Positions 32,310-40,975 of a stretch of 64,000 nucleotides of DNA are shown piece after piece. Each line of letters opens with the position of its first letter. Positions within the stretch are counted from its first letter, which is position 1. Under the pieces are notes generated by a model. It had not been told where the DNA came from, made no database searches, and saw only the letters and a list, made by a program, of their open reading frames with translations. The DNA is taken from contig NZ_FUWH01000001.1 in NCBI RefSeq assembly GCF_900167075.1, forward strand, positions 1-64,000. The letters are read 5' to 3'. Origin of the DNA: Sediminibacterium ginsengisoli (GTDB taxonomy: Bacteria; Bacteroidota; Bacteroidia; Chitinophagales; Chitinophagaceae). The position numbers and the translations under genes were made by a program.

Positions 32310-32444
32310 AGCCTTGCTCGTGCCCACGGTGGGGCCGGCGGGCTGCAAAAATAACAGATTATCATATTCGGCGCTCGTAATCGCCTATTAAAAATTAGGA
32401 AATGGCAGCAGACAAGCTTATCTTACCTGTTCAGCCCTGAACAT

Positions 32445-33098
32445 ATGAGAAAAATAGTGTTGGCCCTGCTTGCCCTGGCGGCAGTTTTATTCCTGATTAA
32501 AAGAAAGGATATGACCTGGAGACAATCCCTGCTGAAAACCATTTACCCCGTGCTGATGCTTAAATCAAAGCTCTTCCCGGGTAAAAAAGATGTACAACTC
32601 AATACAGCTAAGGCACCCGCGCCGGTGTCTTTTCATAGCTTAAATGCAACAACTATTGCCGGATCTCCACTTGCATTTGATTCTCTGAAAGGTAAAAAAG
32701 TGTTGCTGGTGAACACTGCCAGCGACTGCGGCTATACCGGCCAGTACGATGAACTGGAACGCCTGCAACGGCAATATGCAGGTAAAATAGTAGTGCTTGG
32801 CTTTCCCGCAAACGACTTCAAACAACAGGAAAAAGGCGATAATGCCTCGATAGCGGAATTCTGCCGGATGAACTATGGCGTGTCCTTTACCATGCTCGGT
32901 AAAAGCAGCGTGATTAAAGGGACTGACCAGAACCCGGTATTCCGCTGGCTCTCAGATCCTGCAATGAATGGCTGGTGCAGCCAGGCGCCGGTCTGGAATT
33001 TCTGTAAATACCTGGTTGACGAAAACGGTACACTTCTGGGCTATTTCTCCCAGCAGGTGTCGCCCCTCGATAAAAGACTGACTGATCTGATCCGATAA
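32445..33098 (+). CDS. Glutathione peroxidase-family protein, membrane anchored
   Basis: A 217-residue thiol peroxidase. Residues 1-20 (MRKIVLALLALAAVLFLIKR) are a membrane anchor or signal. The peroxidatic Cys95 is in NTASDCGYTGQYDELERLQ; VLGFPANDF and WNFCKYLVDENGTLLGYF are the other conserved GPx blocks (with the catalytic Trp-Asn). It would reduce peroxides outside the cytoplasm. Its 3' end abuts the convergent dusB gene with no spacer. Confidence 0.9.
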   Translation: MRKIVLALLALAAVLFLIKRKDMTWRQSLLKTIYPVLMLKSKLFPGKKDVQLNTAKAPAPVSFHSLNATTIAGSPLAFDSLKGKKVLLVNTASDCGYTGQYDELERLQRQYAGKIVVLGFPANDFKQQEKGDNASIAEFCRMNYGVSFTMLGKSSVIKGTDQNPVFRWLSDPAMNGWCSQAPVWNFCKYLVDENGTLLGYFSQQVSPLDKRLTDLIR

Positions 33099-34136
33099 TT
33101 ACAAAGGACAATGCTCGTGGTAGTTCTCCAGCACGATCGGGTCGCGCTCGATCACGTAGCCGGCATAATTCTTTTGTACCTCGTCCAGCACGCCTTCCAC
33201 TTCTTCCATGGTTTTCAGCGTAACAAGCCGGTTGCGGTAATCCTTGATGCCCGGTAAACCCTTCAGGTAATTGGCATAATGTCGGCGCATTTCATTGATC
33301 CCTACGATCGGGCCCTTCCATTCCAGCGATTTGCGTAAATGCCTCCGGCACACTTCCACGCGCTCATCAACAGTCGGCGGCGCCATCATTTCCCCGGTTG
33401 CCACAAAATGTTTGATCTCGCGGAAGATCCACGGATAACCGATCGCCGCACGGCCGATCATGATGCCGTCAACTCCGTATCGGTTCTTGTATTCCACGGC
33501 TTTCTGCGGACTATCAATATCTCCATTTCCGAAGATCGGGATCTTGATGCGCGGATTATTCTTCACCTTGCCGATCAGGCTCCAGTCGGCCTCGCCCTTA
33601 TACATCTGCGACCGTGTACGGCCATGGATGGCCAGCGCTTTAATGCCCACATCCTGGAGTCTTTCAGCTACTTCTTCAATATTTTTCGACTGTTCATCCC
33701 AGCCCAGGCGGGTTTTTACGGTAACCGGCAGGCGGGTGGCTTTTACCACAGCATCGGTGAGCCTGATCATCAGGTCTATATCCTTCAATACCCCTGCTCC
33801 GGCACCCTTGCCCGCTACTTTTTTAACCGGGCAACCAAAGTTGATGTCGAGCAGGTCGGGATTGGTTACATCTACAATACGCGCGGCCATGGCCAGGCTG
33901 TCTTCATCGCCACCGAAGATCTGGATGCCGATAGGGCGTTCATAATCAAAGATGTCGAGCTTTTTACGGCTTTTGATGGCATCACGGATCAGGCCCTCAC
34001 TGCTGATGAACTCGGTGTACATCAGGTCGGCCCCGTTGTCCTTACATACCACCCTGAACGGCGGATCGCTTACATCCTCCATGGGAGCGAGTAGCAAAGG
34101 GAAATCGGGGAGTGTTATTGTATCTATCTTAACCAT
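33099..34136 (-). CDS. dusB: tRNA-dihydrouridine synthase DusB
   Basis: A 345-residue FMN enzyme that reduces uridine to dihydrouridine in tRNA. LLAPMEDVSDPPFRVVCKD, the nucleotide-binding INFGCPVKKVAGKGAGAGVL with the catalytic Cys in GCPV, LAIHGRTRSQMYKGEADW, and GVDGIMIGRAAIGYPWIF are standard Dus blocks. Start MVKIDTITLPD at 34136 is preferred over an upstream ATG. Length normal. It lies head to head with the CPBP protease gene. Confidence 0.95.
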   Translation of the reverse strand: MVKIDTITLPDFPLLLAPMEDVSDPPFRVVCKDNGADLMYTEFISSEGLIRDAIKSRKKLDIFDYERPIGIQIFGGDEDSLAMAARIVDVTNPDLLDINFGCPVKKVAGKGAGAGVLKDIDLMIRLTDAVVKATRLPVTVKTRLGWDEQSKNIEEVAERLQDVGIKALAIHGRTRSQMYKGEADWSLIGKVKNNPRIKIPIFGNGDIDSPQKAVEYKNRYGVDGIMIGRAAIGYPWIFREIKHFVATGEMMAPPTVDERVEVCRRHLRKSLEWKGPIVGINEMRRHYANYLKGLPGIKDYRNRLVTLKTMEEVEGVLDEVQKNYAGYVIERDPIVLENYHEHCPL

Positions 34137-34247
34137 AGCTGTAAAATGCGGACCGAACAGAACCCCGCCTGTCATATTTCAACAGGGGCGGATTTATTCT
34201 TTCCTGTATATTGTGGCTGCAAATTTACGTTCTTATTTGTCAACCGC

Positions 34248-35159
34248 ATGAATCAACACCCCCGGATCAACTATCCTTCACAGTTTGTTTTGTTATTGGC
34301 CCTGGCGGGAATAGGCATGGTCATCGGTTCCTTCCTGGCCCTGTTCATCGTGAGCAGCCAGGCTAACGTTCCTTTTTTACAGGTTCCTGAAGCGATGAAC
34401 CGCCCGGAATTTGCCCGGCTTTCAGGACTGGTGAACACGCTCGCCGCTTTCATGGCTTTTTTCATTCCTGCCCTGGTGGTAGCGCGGATCAGCGGTTCAA
34501 AACCATTTAAACGCCTGGGTTTCAATACCAAAATGAACCTGCGGCAGATCGGGCTGCTTTTGTTCATTACCTGTGCGGCCGTTGTGGTGAGCGGTGCACT
34601 GGGCACTGTGAACGAACAGCTGCCTCTGCCCGAAAGCTGGCTGGTGAAAGCGCGCCAGATGGAAGAATTGTACAAAAAGACCATCCTGGCCCTGGCGCAG
34701 ATGAAAACGATCTGGGATTACCTGATCGCTTTGATCGTCATGGCGCTGGCTCCTGCCATTTTTGAAGAAACGCTGTTCAGGGGCAGCCTGCAGCAGATCC
34801 TGACGGACTGGACAAAACGTCCGCTGCTTGCTATTGTGATCACCAGCATCCTCTTCAGCGCCATCCACTTTTCTTATTTCGGGTTCCTGCCGCGGATGTG
34901 GCTGGGCCTGGTACTCGGGCTTGTATTCTTTTACAGCCGTAATATCTGGTTGAGTATTTTACTGCATTTCCTGAACAATGCCATGGTGGTGACGCAGCTC
35001 TACCTGCTGAGCAGCAAAGGCAAACCGATCGATAAGGCCATGGATGAAAATTCGCCGGTATGGCTGGGCATTGTTGGCCTGATCGCATTCATACTGCTGA
35101 TGCGGCCATTCCGCAAAACCTCGGAGCAGTTAACCCTTACAGAAAATACCCGCTTATAA
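34248..35159 (+). CDS. CPBP family intramembrane metalloprotease
   Basis: A 303-residue polytopic membrane protein with the CPBP (Abi/CAAX-protease-like) motifs: EETLFRGSLQQIL (EExxxR), FSAIHFSYFGFLP (FxxxH) and LLHFLNNAMVV (HxxxN), on consecutive membrane helices. The family cleaves or modifies membrane-bound substrates; the substrate is unknown. Start chosen at 34248 (MNQHPRINYP). The stop overlaps the ATG of the DUF2007 gene by one base, implying coupled translation. Confidence 0.9.
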   Translation: MNQHPRINYPSQFVLLLALAGIGMVIGSFLALFIVSSQANVPFLQVPEAMNRPEFARLSGLVNTLAAFMAFFIPALVVARISGSKPFKRLGFNTKMNLRQIGLLLFITCAAVVVSGALGTVNEQLPLPESWLVKARQMEELYKKTILALAQMKTIWDYLIALIVMALAPAIFEETLFRGSLQQILTDWTKRPLLAIVITSILFSAIHFSYFGFLPRMWLGLVLGLVFFYSRNIWLSILLHFLNNAMVVTQLYLLSSKGKPIDKAMDENSPVWLGIVGLIAFILLMRPFRKTSEQLTLTENTRL

Positions 35160-35365
35160 TGGACCCCTGGAAAAAAGTATATGCAACCGGTAATTATGCG
35201 CAGGCCAATATCCTGAAAGGCATGCTGGAGGAAAATGAGATCCCGGTACAGGTGCTGAACAAGCAGGACAGCAGCTATCCGATGTTCGGCATTATAGAAG
35301 TATATGTACCCGGCCATTTGCTGGCTACCGCACAGCAGCTCATGAATAGCAGCCTCCTGAATTGA
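35159..35365 (+). CDS. DUF2007 small putative signal-transduction protein
   Basis: A 68-residue protein: MDPWKKVYATGNYAQANILK, then GMLEENEIPVQVLNKQDSSY and a short alpha/beta end. This is the DUF2007 layout (small PII-like signal domain). Its ATG overlaps the stop of the CPBP protease gene, so it is co-translated with it. Function unknown, perhaps a regulator of a membrane process. Confidence 0.8.
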   Translation: MDPWKKVYATGNYAQANILKGMLEENEIPVQVLNKQDSSYPMFGIIEVYVPGHLLATAQQLMNSSLLN

Positions 35366-35402
35366 TCCGGGCTTTATCTTCGTGGCTGCAAAACCACTTT
35401 TC

Positions 35403-36266
35403 ATGGCTTTTAACTTCCAGACATTCAAAACCCGGGCGCTGACCGCCATTATCTTTGTTGTGATCATGCTGGCCGGACTGCTCTGGAACCAATGGAGCTT
35501 TCTGCTGCTGTTCTCGGTGATCCACTTCGGTTGCTGGACAGAATACCACAAGCTTGTAGGATTGATAGACCCCGCTTACGCGGAGATTTCAGCGCTGCAT
35601 CGTTACAGCAGCATGGTAGCCGGCTGGGGTTTTATGTTGTGGATGACGGACGATACTTTCAACACCGGTGGCATTGTACTGCATGAAGTGGGCCGTTTGA
35701 TCTTCTTCGTGGCATCGATCCTTTTCCTGGCGGCAGAAGTGGCGTTTAAAAAAGGCTTGCAACCCAAACTGATCGCCCATACTTTTTTCGGACTGATTTA
35801 TATCTCACTCAGCTGGGGACTGATGCTGGATCTGCGCGGCGTGGCCATGTCGGTGCATTTCGATCTTGTTGGCTGGATGCTTCCGGTGATCATCATTGCA
35901 TCGATCTGGATCAACGATACCATGGCTTATATCGTGGGTTCGTTCATCGGTAAAACACCATTTTCTCCTATTTCACCCAAGAAAACCTGGGAAGGAACGG
36001 CAGGCGGTGCAATACTGGCAGTGATCGCGGTGGCTTGTGCAGGCCATTTTATATATGGTTACGATACCAAACTGCTGCTGATGATCTCGGCCATCTGCGC
36101 CGTAATGGGAACCCTCGGCGACCTGCTGGAAAGCAAGCTGAAAAGAATGGCGGGCGTAAAAGACAGTGGCAGCATCATGCCGGGTCATGGTGGTTTCCTC
36201 GACCGTTTCGATTCGCTGTTACTGGCTACGCCGTTTGTATGGCTGCTGATGAAACTGGTGGCCTGA
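35403..36266 (+). CDS. cdsA: Phosphatidate cytidylyltransferase CdsA
   Basis: A 287-residue membrane protein with about eight TM segments. The C-terminal signature SKLKRMAGVKDSGSIMPGHG followed by GFLDRFDS is the CDP-diglyceride synthase pattern (S-x-x-K-R-x4-K-D-x-G...HGGxxDRxD). It converts phosphatidate and CTP to CDP-diacylglycerol, the precursor of phosphatidylethanolamine. The next gene, psd, acts later in the same pathway. Start at 35403 (MAFNFQTFK) is preferred over an upstream ATG. Confidence 0.95.
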   Translation: MAFNFQTFKTRALTAIIFVVIMLAGLLWNQWSFLLLFSVIHFGCWTEYHKLVGLIDPAYAEISALHRYSSMVAGWGFMLWMTDDTFNTGGIVLHEVGRLIFFVASILFLAAEVAFKKGLQPKLIAHTFFGLIYISLSWGLMLDLRGVAMSVHFDLVGWMLPVIIIASIWINDTMAYIVGSFIGKTPFSPISPKKTWEGTAGGAILAVIAVACAGHFIYGYDTKLLLMISAICAVMGTLGDLLESKLKRMAGVKDSGSIMPGHGGFLDRFDSLLLATPFVWLLMKLVA

Positions 36267-36293
36267 TAGAGCGGTAGTTTCACCCAATCCTTA

Positions 36294-36301
36294 TACATTT
36301 G
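36294..36301 (+). promoter_or_regulatory. Probable -7 promoter element upstream of psd
   Basis: TACATTTG fits the Bacteroidota -7 consensus TAnnTTTG and lies 19 bases before the psd ATG, just after the cdsA stop. No clear -33 TTTG was picked out. Confidence 0.5.
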
Positions 36302-36319
36302 CAGTTCAATCCCACTGCA

Positions 36320-36979
36320 ATGACCATACATAGAGAAGGATACAAGAGCATCGGTATTTCAGCGCTCATTTTCGGCTTACTGAACGTAGCCTCATTTACA
36401 TTCCTGAGCGCCAGCATACCCTGGCTGGCTATCGTGATCTTTCTGCTTACGCTGGGATTACTGCTTTTCATCATTTCCTTCTTCCGTATTCCGAACAGGC
36501 AACTGACCATCGACGATAGCAAGATCATTTGTCCTGCCGATGGTAAAGTAGTAGTGATCGAAGAAATTACCGACGTTGAATATTTTAAAGACCGCCGCAT
36601 CCAGGTGAGCATTTTCATGAGCCCGGCCAACGTGCACGTGAACCGCAACCCCATGAGCGGCGAAGTGATCTACAATAAATACCATGCAGGTAAATACCTG
36701 GTGGCCTGGCATCCGAAATCCTCTACCGAAAATGAAAGATGGAGTGTAGTGGTGAATAACCAGCATGGTGCGATCCTGTACAAACAGATCGCCGGTGCAC
36801 TCGCCAAAAGGATCTGTAACTATACTACGGTTGGTCAGCAGGTGAAGCAGACGGATGAATACGGCTTCATCAAATTCGGCAGCCGTGTCGATATCCTGCT
36901 GCCGGTTGGCACCAAAGTAGACGTGCAGCTGAACCAGGTGGTGAAAGGCGGTGTTACCGTACTGGCCAGCTGGAATTAA
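36320..36979 (+). CDS. psd: Phosphatidylserine decarboxylase, short type
   Basis: A 219-residue proenzyme of the short, archaeal-like type used in Bacteroidota. Two N-terminal membrane segments precede ICPADGKVVVIEEITDVEYF, FMSPANVHVNRNPMSGEVIY, the ARRIC/KRICNYTTVGQ block and KFGSRVDILLP (about residues 184-195), where Gly-Ser is the self-cleavage site that forms the pyruvoyl group. It makes phosphatidylethanolamine, next to cdsA in the same pathway. Confidence 0.93.
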   Translation: MTIHREGYKSIGISALIFGLLNVASFTFLSASIPWLAIVIFLLTLGLLLFIISFFRIPNRQLTIDDSKIICPADGKVVVIEEITDVEYFKDRRIQVSIFMSPANVHVNRNPMSGEVIYNKYHAGKYLVAWHPKSSTENERWSVVVNNQHGAILYKQIAGALAKRICNYTTVGQQVKQTDEYGFIKFGSRVDILLPVGTKVDVQLNQVVKGGVTVLASWN

Positions 36980-37019
36980 TCGCGCCCTTATTTTACCTGT
37001 TTACCAGAACTGATATTGC

Positions 37020-37916
37020 ATGCCTACTATTCAACTTGCGGAATTAACGGTAGTGGAAAGACAGCAATGGCTGCAGTATGCCATAGCCCCGCGCCCGATC
37101 TGCTTTGCCAGTACCATCGATGCAAACGGCCAGGTGAACCTGAGCCCGTTCAGCTTTTTCAACCTCTTTTCTTCCGCACCGCCGGTGGTGATCTTTTCAC
37201 CGGCACGCCGCGTACGCGATAATACCACCAAACATACACTGGAGAACCTGCACGAAGTAAAAGAATGCGTGATCAATATGGTCGATTACGATATGGTGCA
37301 GCAGGTAAGCCTCGCCAGCTGCGAATTTCCGCGCGGTGTGGATGAGTTTGAAAAAGCAGGTTTTACCAAAGAGTCTGCCACCATGGTCAGGCCGCCGATG
37401 GTAAAAGAATCGAAGATCAAAATGGAGTGCCGGGTCCTGGAGATCAAAAGTCTCGGCGAATCCGGTGGGGCAGGCCAGCTGGTGATCGCTGAAGTATTGT
37501 GCATGCACGTGGACGATAACATCCTTGATGCCGATGGTAAAATTGACCAGCTGAAAATGCAGCATGTAGCGCGCCTCGGTGGCGACTGGTACTGCCGCGT
37601 AGACGAACATAGTCTCTTTAAAGTTCCCAAACCCAATACCCAGCTCGGTATCGGCATCGATGCATTGCCCCAGGGAATCCGTAACAGTAGTTTTTTATGC
37701 GGCAATCATCTCGGCATGCTGGCCAATGTGCACGCAATGCCGGTGGTTGATCCAGCTTTTGAAGATGAACAACTGAAAAATATAATACAGTACTATTCTG
37801 TAAGTCCTGCCGAAATGGAACAGGAACTGCATCGTTATGCCGCAAAACTGCTCGATAAAGGATTGGTGCAGGAAGCCTGGCAGGTGTTGCTGGCGGGGGA
37901 TATAGGAGTTTTCTAA
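37020..37916 (+). CDS. Flavin reductase-family protein (FMN-binding split barrel)
   Basis: A 298-residue protein of the flavoredoxin / flavin-reductase-like type. RPICFASTIDANGQVNLSPF and SFFNLFSSAPPVVIFSPARR are the FMN-binding split-barrel blocks, followed by KECVINMVDYDMVQQVSLAS. The C-terminal ~100 residues extend beyond the core barrel, as in the larger family members. It reduces or uses FMN; electron partner unknown. Followed by the operator-rich region of the Fic gene. Confidence 0.85.
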   Translation: MPTIQLAELTVVERQQWLQYAIAPRPICFASTIDANGQVNLSPFSFFNLFSSAPPVVIFSPARRVRDNTTKHTLENLHEVKECVINMVDYDMVQQVSLASCEFPRGVDEFEKAGFTKESATMVRPPMVKESKIKMECRVLEIKSLGESGGAGQLVIAEVLCMHVDDNILDADGKIDQLKMQHVARLGGDWYCRVDEHSLFKVPKPNTQLGIGIDALPQGIRNSSFLCGNHLGMLANVHAMPVVDPAFEDEQLKNIIQYYSVSPAEMEQELHRYAAKLLDKGLVQEAWQVLLAGDIGVF

Positions 37917-37922
37917 AAGCCG

Positions 37923-37959
37923 AAAAACTGTCGCGAAAAAGCTTTTCGCGACAGTTTTT
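37923..37959. terminator. Large palindrome: flavin-reductase terminator and/or operator of the Fic gene
   Basis: AAAAACTGTCGCGAAAA (37923-37939) and its exact reverse complement (37943-37959) flank a 3-base loop and end in T5. It could terminate the flavin-reductase transcript. It also holds two of the four TGTCGCGAAAA half sites that precede the Fic gene. Confidence 0.75.
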
Positions 37960-37964
37960 GATTA

Positions 37965-38006
37965 TTTTTGTCGCGAAAAAGGTATTTTTTGTCGCGAAAA
38001 GCTTTT
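37965..38006 (+). promoter_or_regulatory. Repeated GTCGCGAAAA operator-like sites before the Fic gene
   Basis: TTTTTGTCGCGAAAA occurs at 37965-37979 and 37986-38000, following an inverted pair in the palindrome at 37923-37959. The second copy ends nine bases before the ATG at 38010. This spacing and repetition suggest autoregulation by the Fic protein's own winged helix-turn-helix domain. Confidence 0.65.
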
Positions 38007-38009
38007 AAG

Positions 38010-39392
38010 ATGAAAAAAAATACGATAATCGAAGAGTTTGAGAAAATACAGTCGGCCCTTCAACAATTTGAAAAAGGCGCATCTGTTGAAGAGATTAAGG
38101 CTGCACTTGAAATTACTTTAGAGCTACGGACGCTTCAACGGCGACTTTCAAAATTGCAGGCTAATGGAATTATTGTTACTTCTGGCAAAGGACGTTCTCT
38201 CTTGTATTATCTCGCCAAAGAACCTATTACTTTAAAAGATCAAAAGCAGGAATCCGAAAAAGAACCGCTTCCTCTTTCAGAAAAAGGGAAAAGAATCAGA
38301 CATCTTGTTTCCCAACCCATTCAAAAAAGAAAGCCTGTAGGGTATAACTTAAATTTTCTAAAATCCTATCAACCTAATGTAGACAGTTATCTTTCTGCAG
38401 GGGAAAGGAAAATACTTCTGGAATTCGGTAAAACAGCTAGTCTTGACCAACCCGCTGGTACTTATGCAAAAGAGATTTTGCAAAGATTATTAATAGACCT
38501 TTCCTGGAATTCCAGCCGTCTCGAAGGGAACACATATAGCTTGCTGGACACGCAACGGTTGATCTCTCAAGGTCATAGCGCTGACAACAAATCTGCCGCT
38601 GATGCTCAGATGATTCTGAACCATAAAGATGCTATTGAATTTATTGTTCAGTCATCAGATGAAATAGGATTTAATCGCTATACAATCACAAGTTTGCATG
38701 CACTCCTCTCCAATAACCTTTTGGCCGATCCTGCTGCTTCGGGACGTTTGCGAAATTTTGGTGTGGGGATTACAAATTCAGTGTACACGCCATTATCAAT
38801 CCCTCAACAAATAGAAGAGTTTTTTGAAATGATGCTTACAAAAGCACAACAGATTAATGATCCGTTTGAAAAGGCTTTTTTTATTATGGTACATCTGCCG
38901 TATCTGCAACCTTTTGACGACGTCAATAAACGAGTATCCAGATTAGCGATGAATATTCCTTTAAATAACAGGAACCTGGCACCTTTGGCATTTGTTGATG
39001 TTCCGGAAGAGGTGTATCTGCAGGGTATTCTCGGAGTTTATGAATTGAACCAGATAGAACTATTAAAAGATGTCTTTATATGGGCCTACGAAAGGTCGGC
39101 GTTACGTTATGCGGCTTTACGGCAATCCCTGGGCGAGCCAGATACATTCCGAATGCAATACAGAGATGAAATTAGAAAACTGATCTCAGATATTATTTCC
39201 GGAGGGCTATCACGTGCGGAAGCTATCAGGAGAATAGAAGCAGATTCACAAGTAATTCCTGAAAAGGATCGTTCAAAATTTATTGAAACGATCGATACAG
39301 AATTATTAAGCTTGCATGAAGGGAATTTTGCACGTTATTTTATTCGCCCTTCTGTGTTTAAGTCCTGGAAAACAGCATGGGATTCCGAATAA
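38010..39392 (+). CDS. Fic-family protein with N-terminal wHTH and altered catalytic motif
   Basis: A 460-residue protein. Residues 1-90 form a winged helix (LELRTLQRRLSKLQANGIIV). An inhibitory helix motif is at SSRLEGNTYS (about residue 167; S-x3-E-G-N). The Fic core HLPYLQPFDDVNKRVSRLAM (about 294-313) has Gln for the catalytic His and lacks the GNGR form of HPFxxGNGR. Similar 'LQPFxDVNKRxSR' proteins form a recognised subfamily, so AMPylation is doubtful. Start at 38010 is preferred over an upstream TTG. Operator-like repeats precede it. Its role is probably regulatory. Confidence 0.85.
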   Translation: MKKNTIIEEFEKIQSALQQFEKGASVEEIKAALEITLELRTLQRRLSKLQANGIIVTSGKGRSLLYYLAKEPITLKDQKQESEKEPLPLSEKGKRIRHLVSQPIQKRKPVGYNLNFLKSYQPNVDSYLSAGERKILLEFGKTASLDQPAGTYAKEILQRLLIDLSWNSSRLEGNTYSLLDTQRLISQGHSADNKSAADAQMILNHKDAIEFIVQSSDEIGFNRYTITSLHALLSNNLLADPAASGRLRNFGVGITNSVYTPLSIPQQIEEFFEMMLTKAQQINDPFEKAFFIMVHLPYLQPFDDVNKRVSRLAMNIPLNNRNLAPLAFVDVPEEVYLQGILGVYELNQIELLKDVFIWAYERSALRYAALRQSLGEPDTFRMQYRDEIRKLISDIISGGLSRAEAIRRIEADSQVIPEKDRSKFIETIDTELLSLHEGNFARYFIRPSVFKSWKTAWDSE

Positions 39393-39407
39393 GTAACGCA
39401 AGGGTCT

Positions 39408-40103
39408 TTAGAATATCTGCTCAAGCTCCTTCAAATGCCTGATCTCATAAGTGGCTTTGATATGCGGCTTGATATTGAGATGATTCACGAAAATAGTATC
39501 CATGCCTGCATTGATACCACCCTGTATATCTGCATCCAGGTTATCGCCGATCATAATACTTTCGTTAATGCTGGCGCCGGTTTTCTGAATGGCATAATCG
39601 AAAATGTCTTTGTTGGGCTTAAGACTGTTGCTGCCTTCAGATGTGATCACTTCGCCGAAGAAGGGCAATAACCCGGAATGGGTAAGCTTGCTGAGTTGCA
39701 CCGTTTCAAAACCATTGGTAACAAGGTGCATCTGGTACGATTTTGTTTTCAGGTAAGTCAGGATCTCGATCGTATACGGAAAAAGATTTCTGCGCGATGG
39801 CAGCGCTTCCAGGAAGGCCACCGCCATGTTACGCGAAAGCGGTTCATCTGCAATTTTAAAATCGAGGAGCGACAGCCACATTCTTTTCCAGCGCAGTTCA
39901 TCCTGTTTGATGAAGCCTTTGGTATAACGGTCCCACAATCTTTCATTGTGATAACTGTAGCGTTCAAAGAATTCGTTGAAATCAGCAATACCCCTGCTGC
40001 CGAGGTCGTTGCTGTGAAAAAGAGACTGGAGGGTTTCCCGGGCATTGGTTTCAAAATCCCACAATGTATGGTCCAGGTCGAAGAAAAGATGCCGGTATTT
40101 CAT
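39408..40103 (-). CDS. yjjG: YjjG-type HAD pyrimidine nucleotidase
   Basis: A 231-residue haloacid-dehalogenase phosphatase. Motif I is FFDLDHTLWDFETNA (nucleophile Asp and second Asp of DxDxT), motif II is HLVTNGFETVQ, motif III Lys lies in SLKPNKDIF, and motif IV is MIGDNLDADIQGG. Family members remove phosphate from noncanonical pyrimidine nucleotides such as dUMP or damaged bases, cleaning the nucleotide pool. Divergent from the SDR gene. Confidence 0.9.
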   Translation of the reverse strand: MKYRHLFFDLDHTLWDFETNARETLQSLFHSNDLGSRGIADFNEFFERYSYHNERLWDRYTKGFIKQDELRWKRMWLSLLDFKIADEPLSRNMAVAFLEALPSRRNLFPYTIEILTYLKTKSYQMHLVTNGFETVQLSKLTHSGLLPFFGEVITSEGSNSLKPNKDIFDYAIQKTGASINESIMIGDNLDADIQGGINAGMDTIFVNHLNIKPHIKATYEIRHLKELEQIF

Positions 40104-40161
40104 GTGGTAAAGTTAGGATGCAGGGATTTATCTGAAAAGATAAAATCCGGTTTCTCCGGAG

Positions 40162-40169
40162 TAACTTTG
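40162..40169 (+). promoter_or_regulatory. Probable -7 promoter element upstream of the SDR gene
   Basis: TAACTTTG fits TAnnTTTG and ends only four bases before the ATG at 40174. If used, transcription would begin at or a few bases after the start codon's first base, so the message would be nearly leaderless. Confidence 0.45.
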
Positions 40170-40173
40170 TATC

Positions 40174-40872
40174 ATGAACGTAATTATCACAGGCGCATCG
40201 CAGGGTATCGGCTTTGCGGTAGCAGCGGCATTCGCGGCGGACGGGCACCGGTTATTGCTTTGCAGCAGAAACGCAAAGAAATTATACGATGCGGTCAGTG
40301 AACTGCAGAAACGTTTCCCGCAGGCGGAGATCAAGGCGCAGCCGGCCGATATGTCTGTAAAGGAAGAGATCCTGGCTTTTGCAAACTGGTGCCTCAGTTA
40401 CGGAAGCCCCGATATCCTGGTGAACAATGCCGGTCGTTTCCTGCCCGGCAATGTGAGTGAAGAAGAAGAGGGCGTGCTGGAAGACATGATCCAAACCAAT
40501 TTATACAGCGCTTACCACCTTACCCGTCAGTTGATCAAGCCGATGATGGCCGCCGGTTCGGGTCATGTATTCAATATCTGTTCGATAGCCGCACTGCAGG
40601 CCTATACCAATGGCGGCAGCTACAGCATCAGCAAATTTGCGCTGAACGGTTTTACAAAAAACCTCCGGGAAGAAATGAAGCCTCATGGTATTAAGGTTAC
40701 GGCCGTTCACCCTGGCGCTACCATGAGCGGGAGCTGGGACGGCTTCGATATAGACCCCAAACGTATCATGGAAGCAGCAGATGTGGCAAAAATGATCCAT
40801 GCCGCGGCCGGTCTTTCACCGATGGCGGTAATGGAAGAGATCATCCTTCGCCCCCAATTGGGCGATCTTTAA
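40174..40872 (+). CDS. SDR family NAD(P)-dependent oxidoreductase
   Basis: A 232-residue short-chain dehydrogenase. VIITGASQGIGFAVAAAF is the cofactor-binding GxxxGxG turn, DILVNNAGRF the NNAG motif, and YSISKFALNG the catalytic Tyr-x3-Lys after the conserved Ser in ICSIAALQ. Substrate unknown. Single gene, divergent from yjjG. Confidence 0.93.
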   Translation: MNVIITGASQGIGFAVAAAFAADGHRLLLCSRNAKKLYDAVSELQKRFPQAEIKAQPADMSVKEEILAFANWCLSYGSPDILVNNAGRFLPGNVSEEEEGVLEDMIQTNLYSAYHLTRQLIKPMMAAGSGHVFNICSIAALQAYTNGGSYSISKFALNGFTKNLREEMKPHGIKVTAVHPGATMSGSWDGFDIDPKRIMEAADVAKMIHAAAGLSPMAVMEEIILRPQLGDL

Positions 40873-40975
40873 CATCGACCCCTAACAATTCCTTCACAAG
40901 TACGTCACACTAACTTAACGGCACGGTAACGTTGGCTTCATATGCTATCGGGAGTTTTGCTAAACCCCATGTTAT

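Noticed and set aside
33339..34094. Long plus-strand open frames opposite dusB
   Set aside because: They are antisense shadows of a clearly recognisable enzyme.
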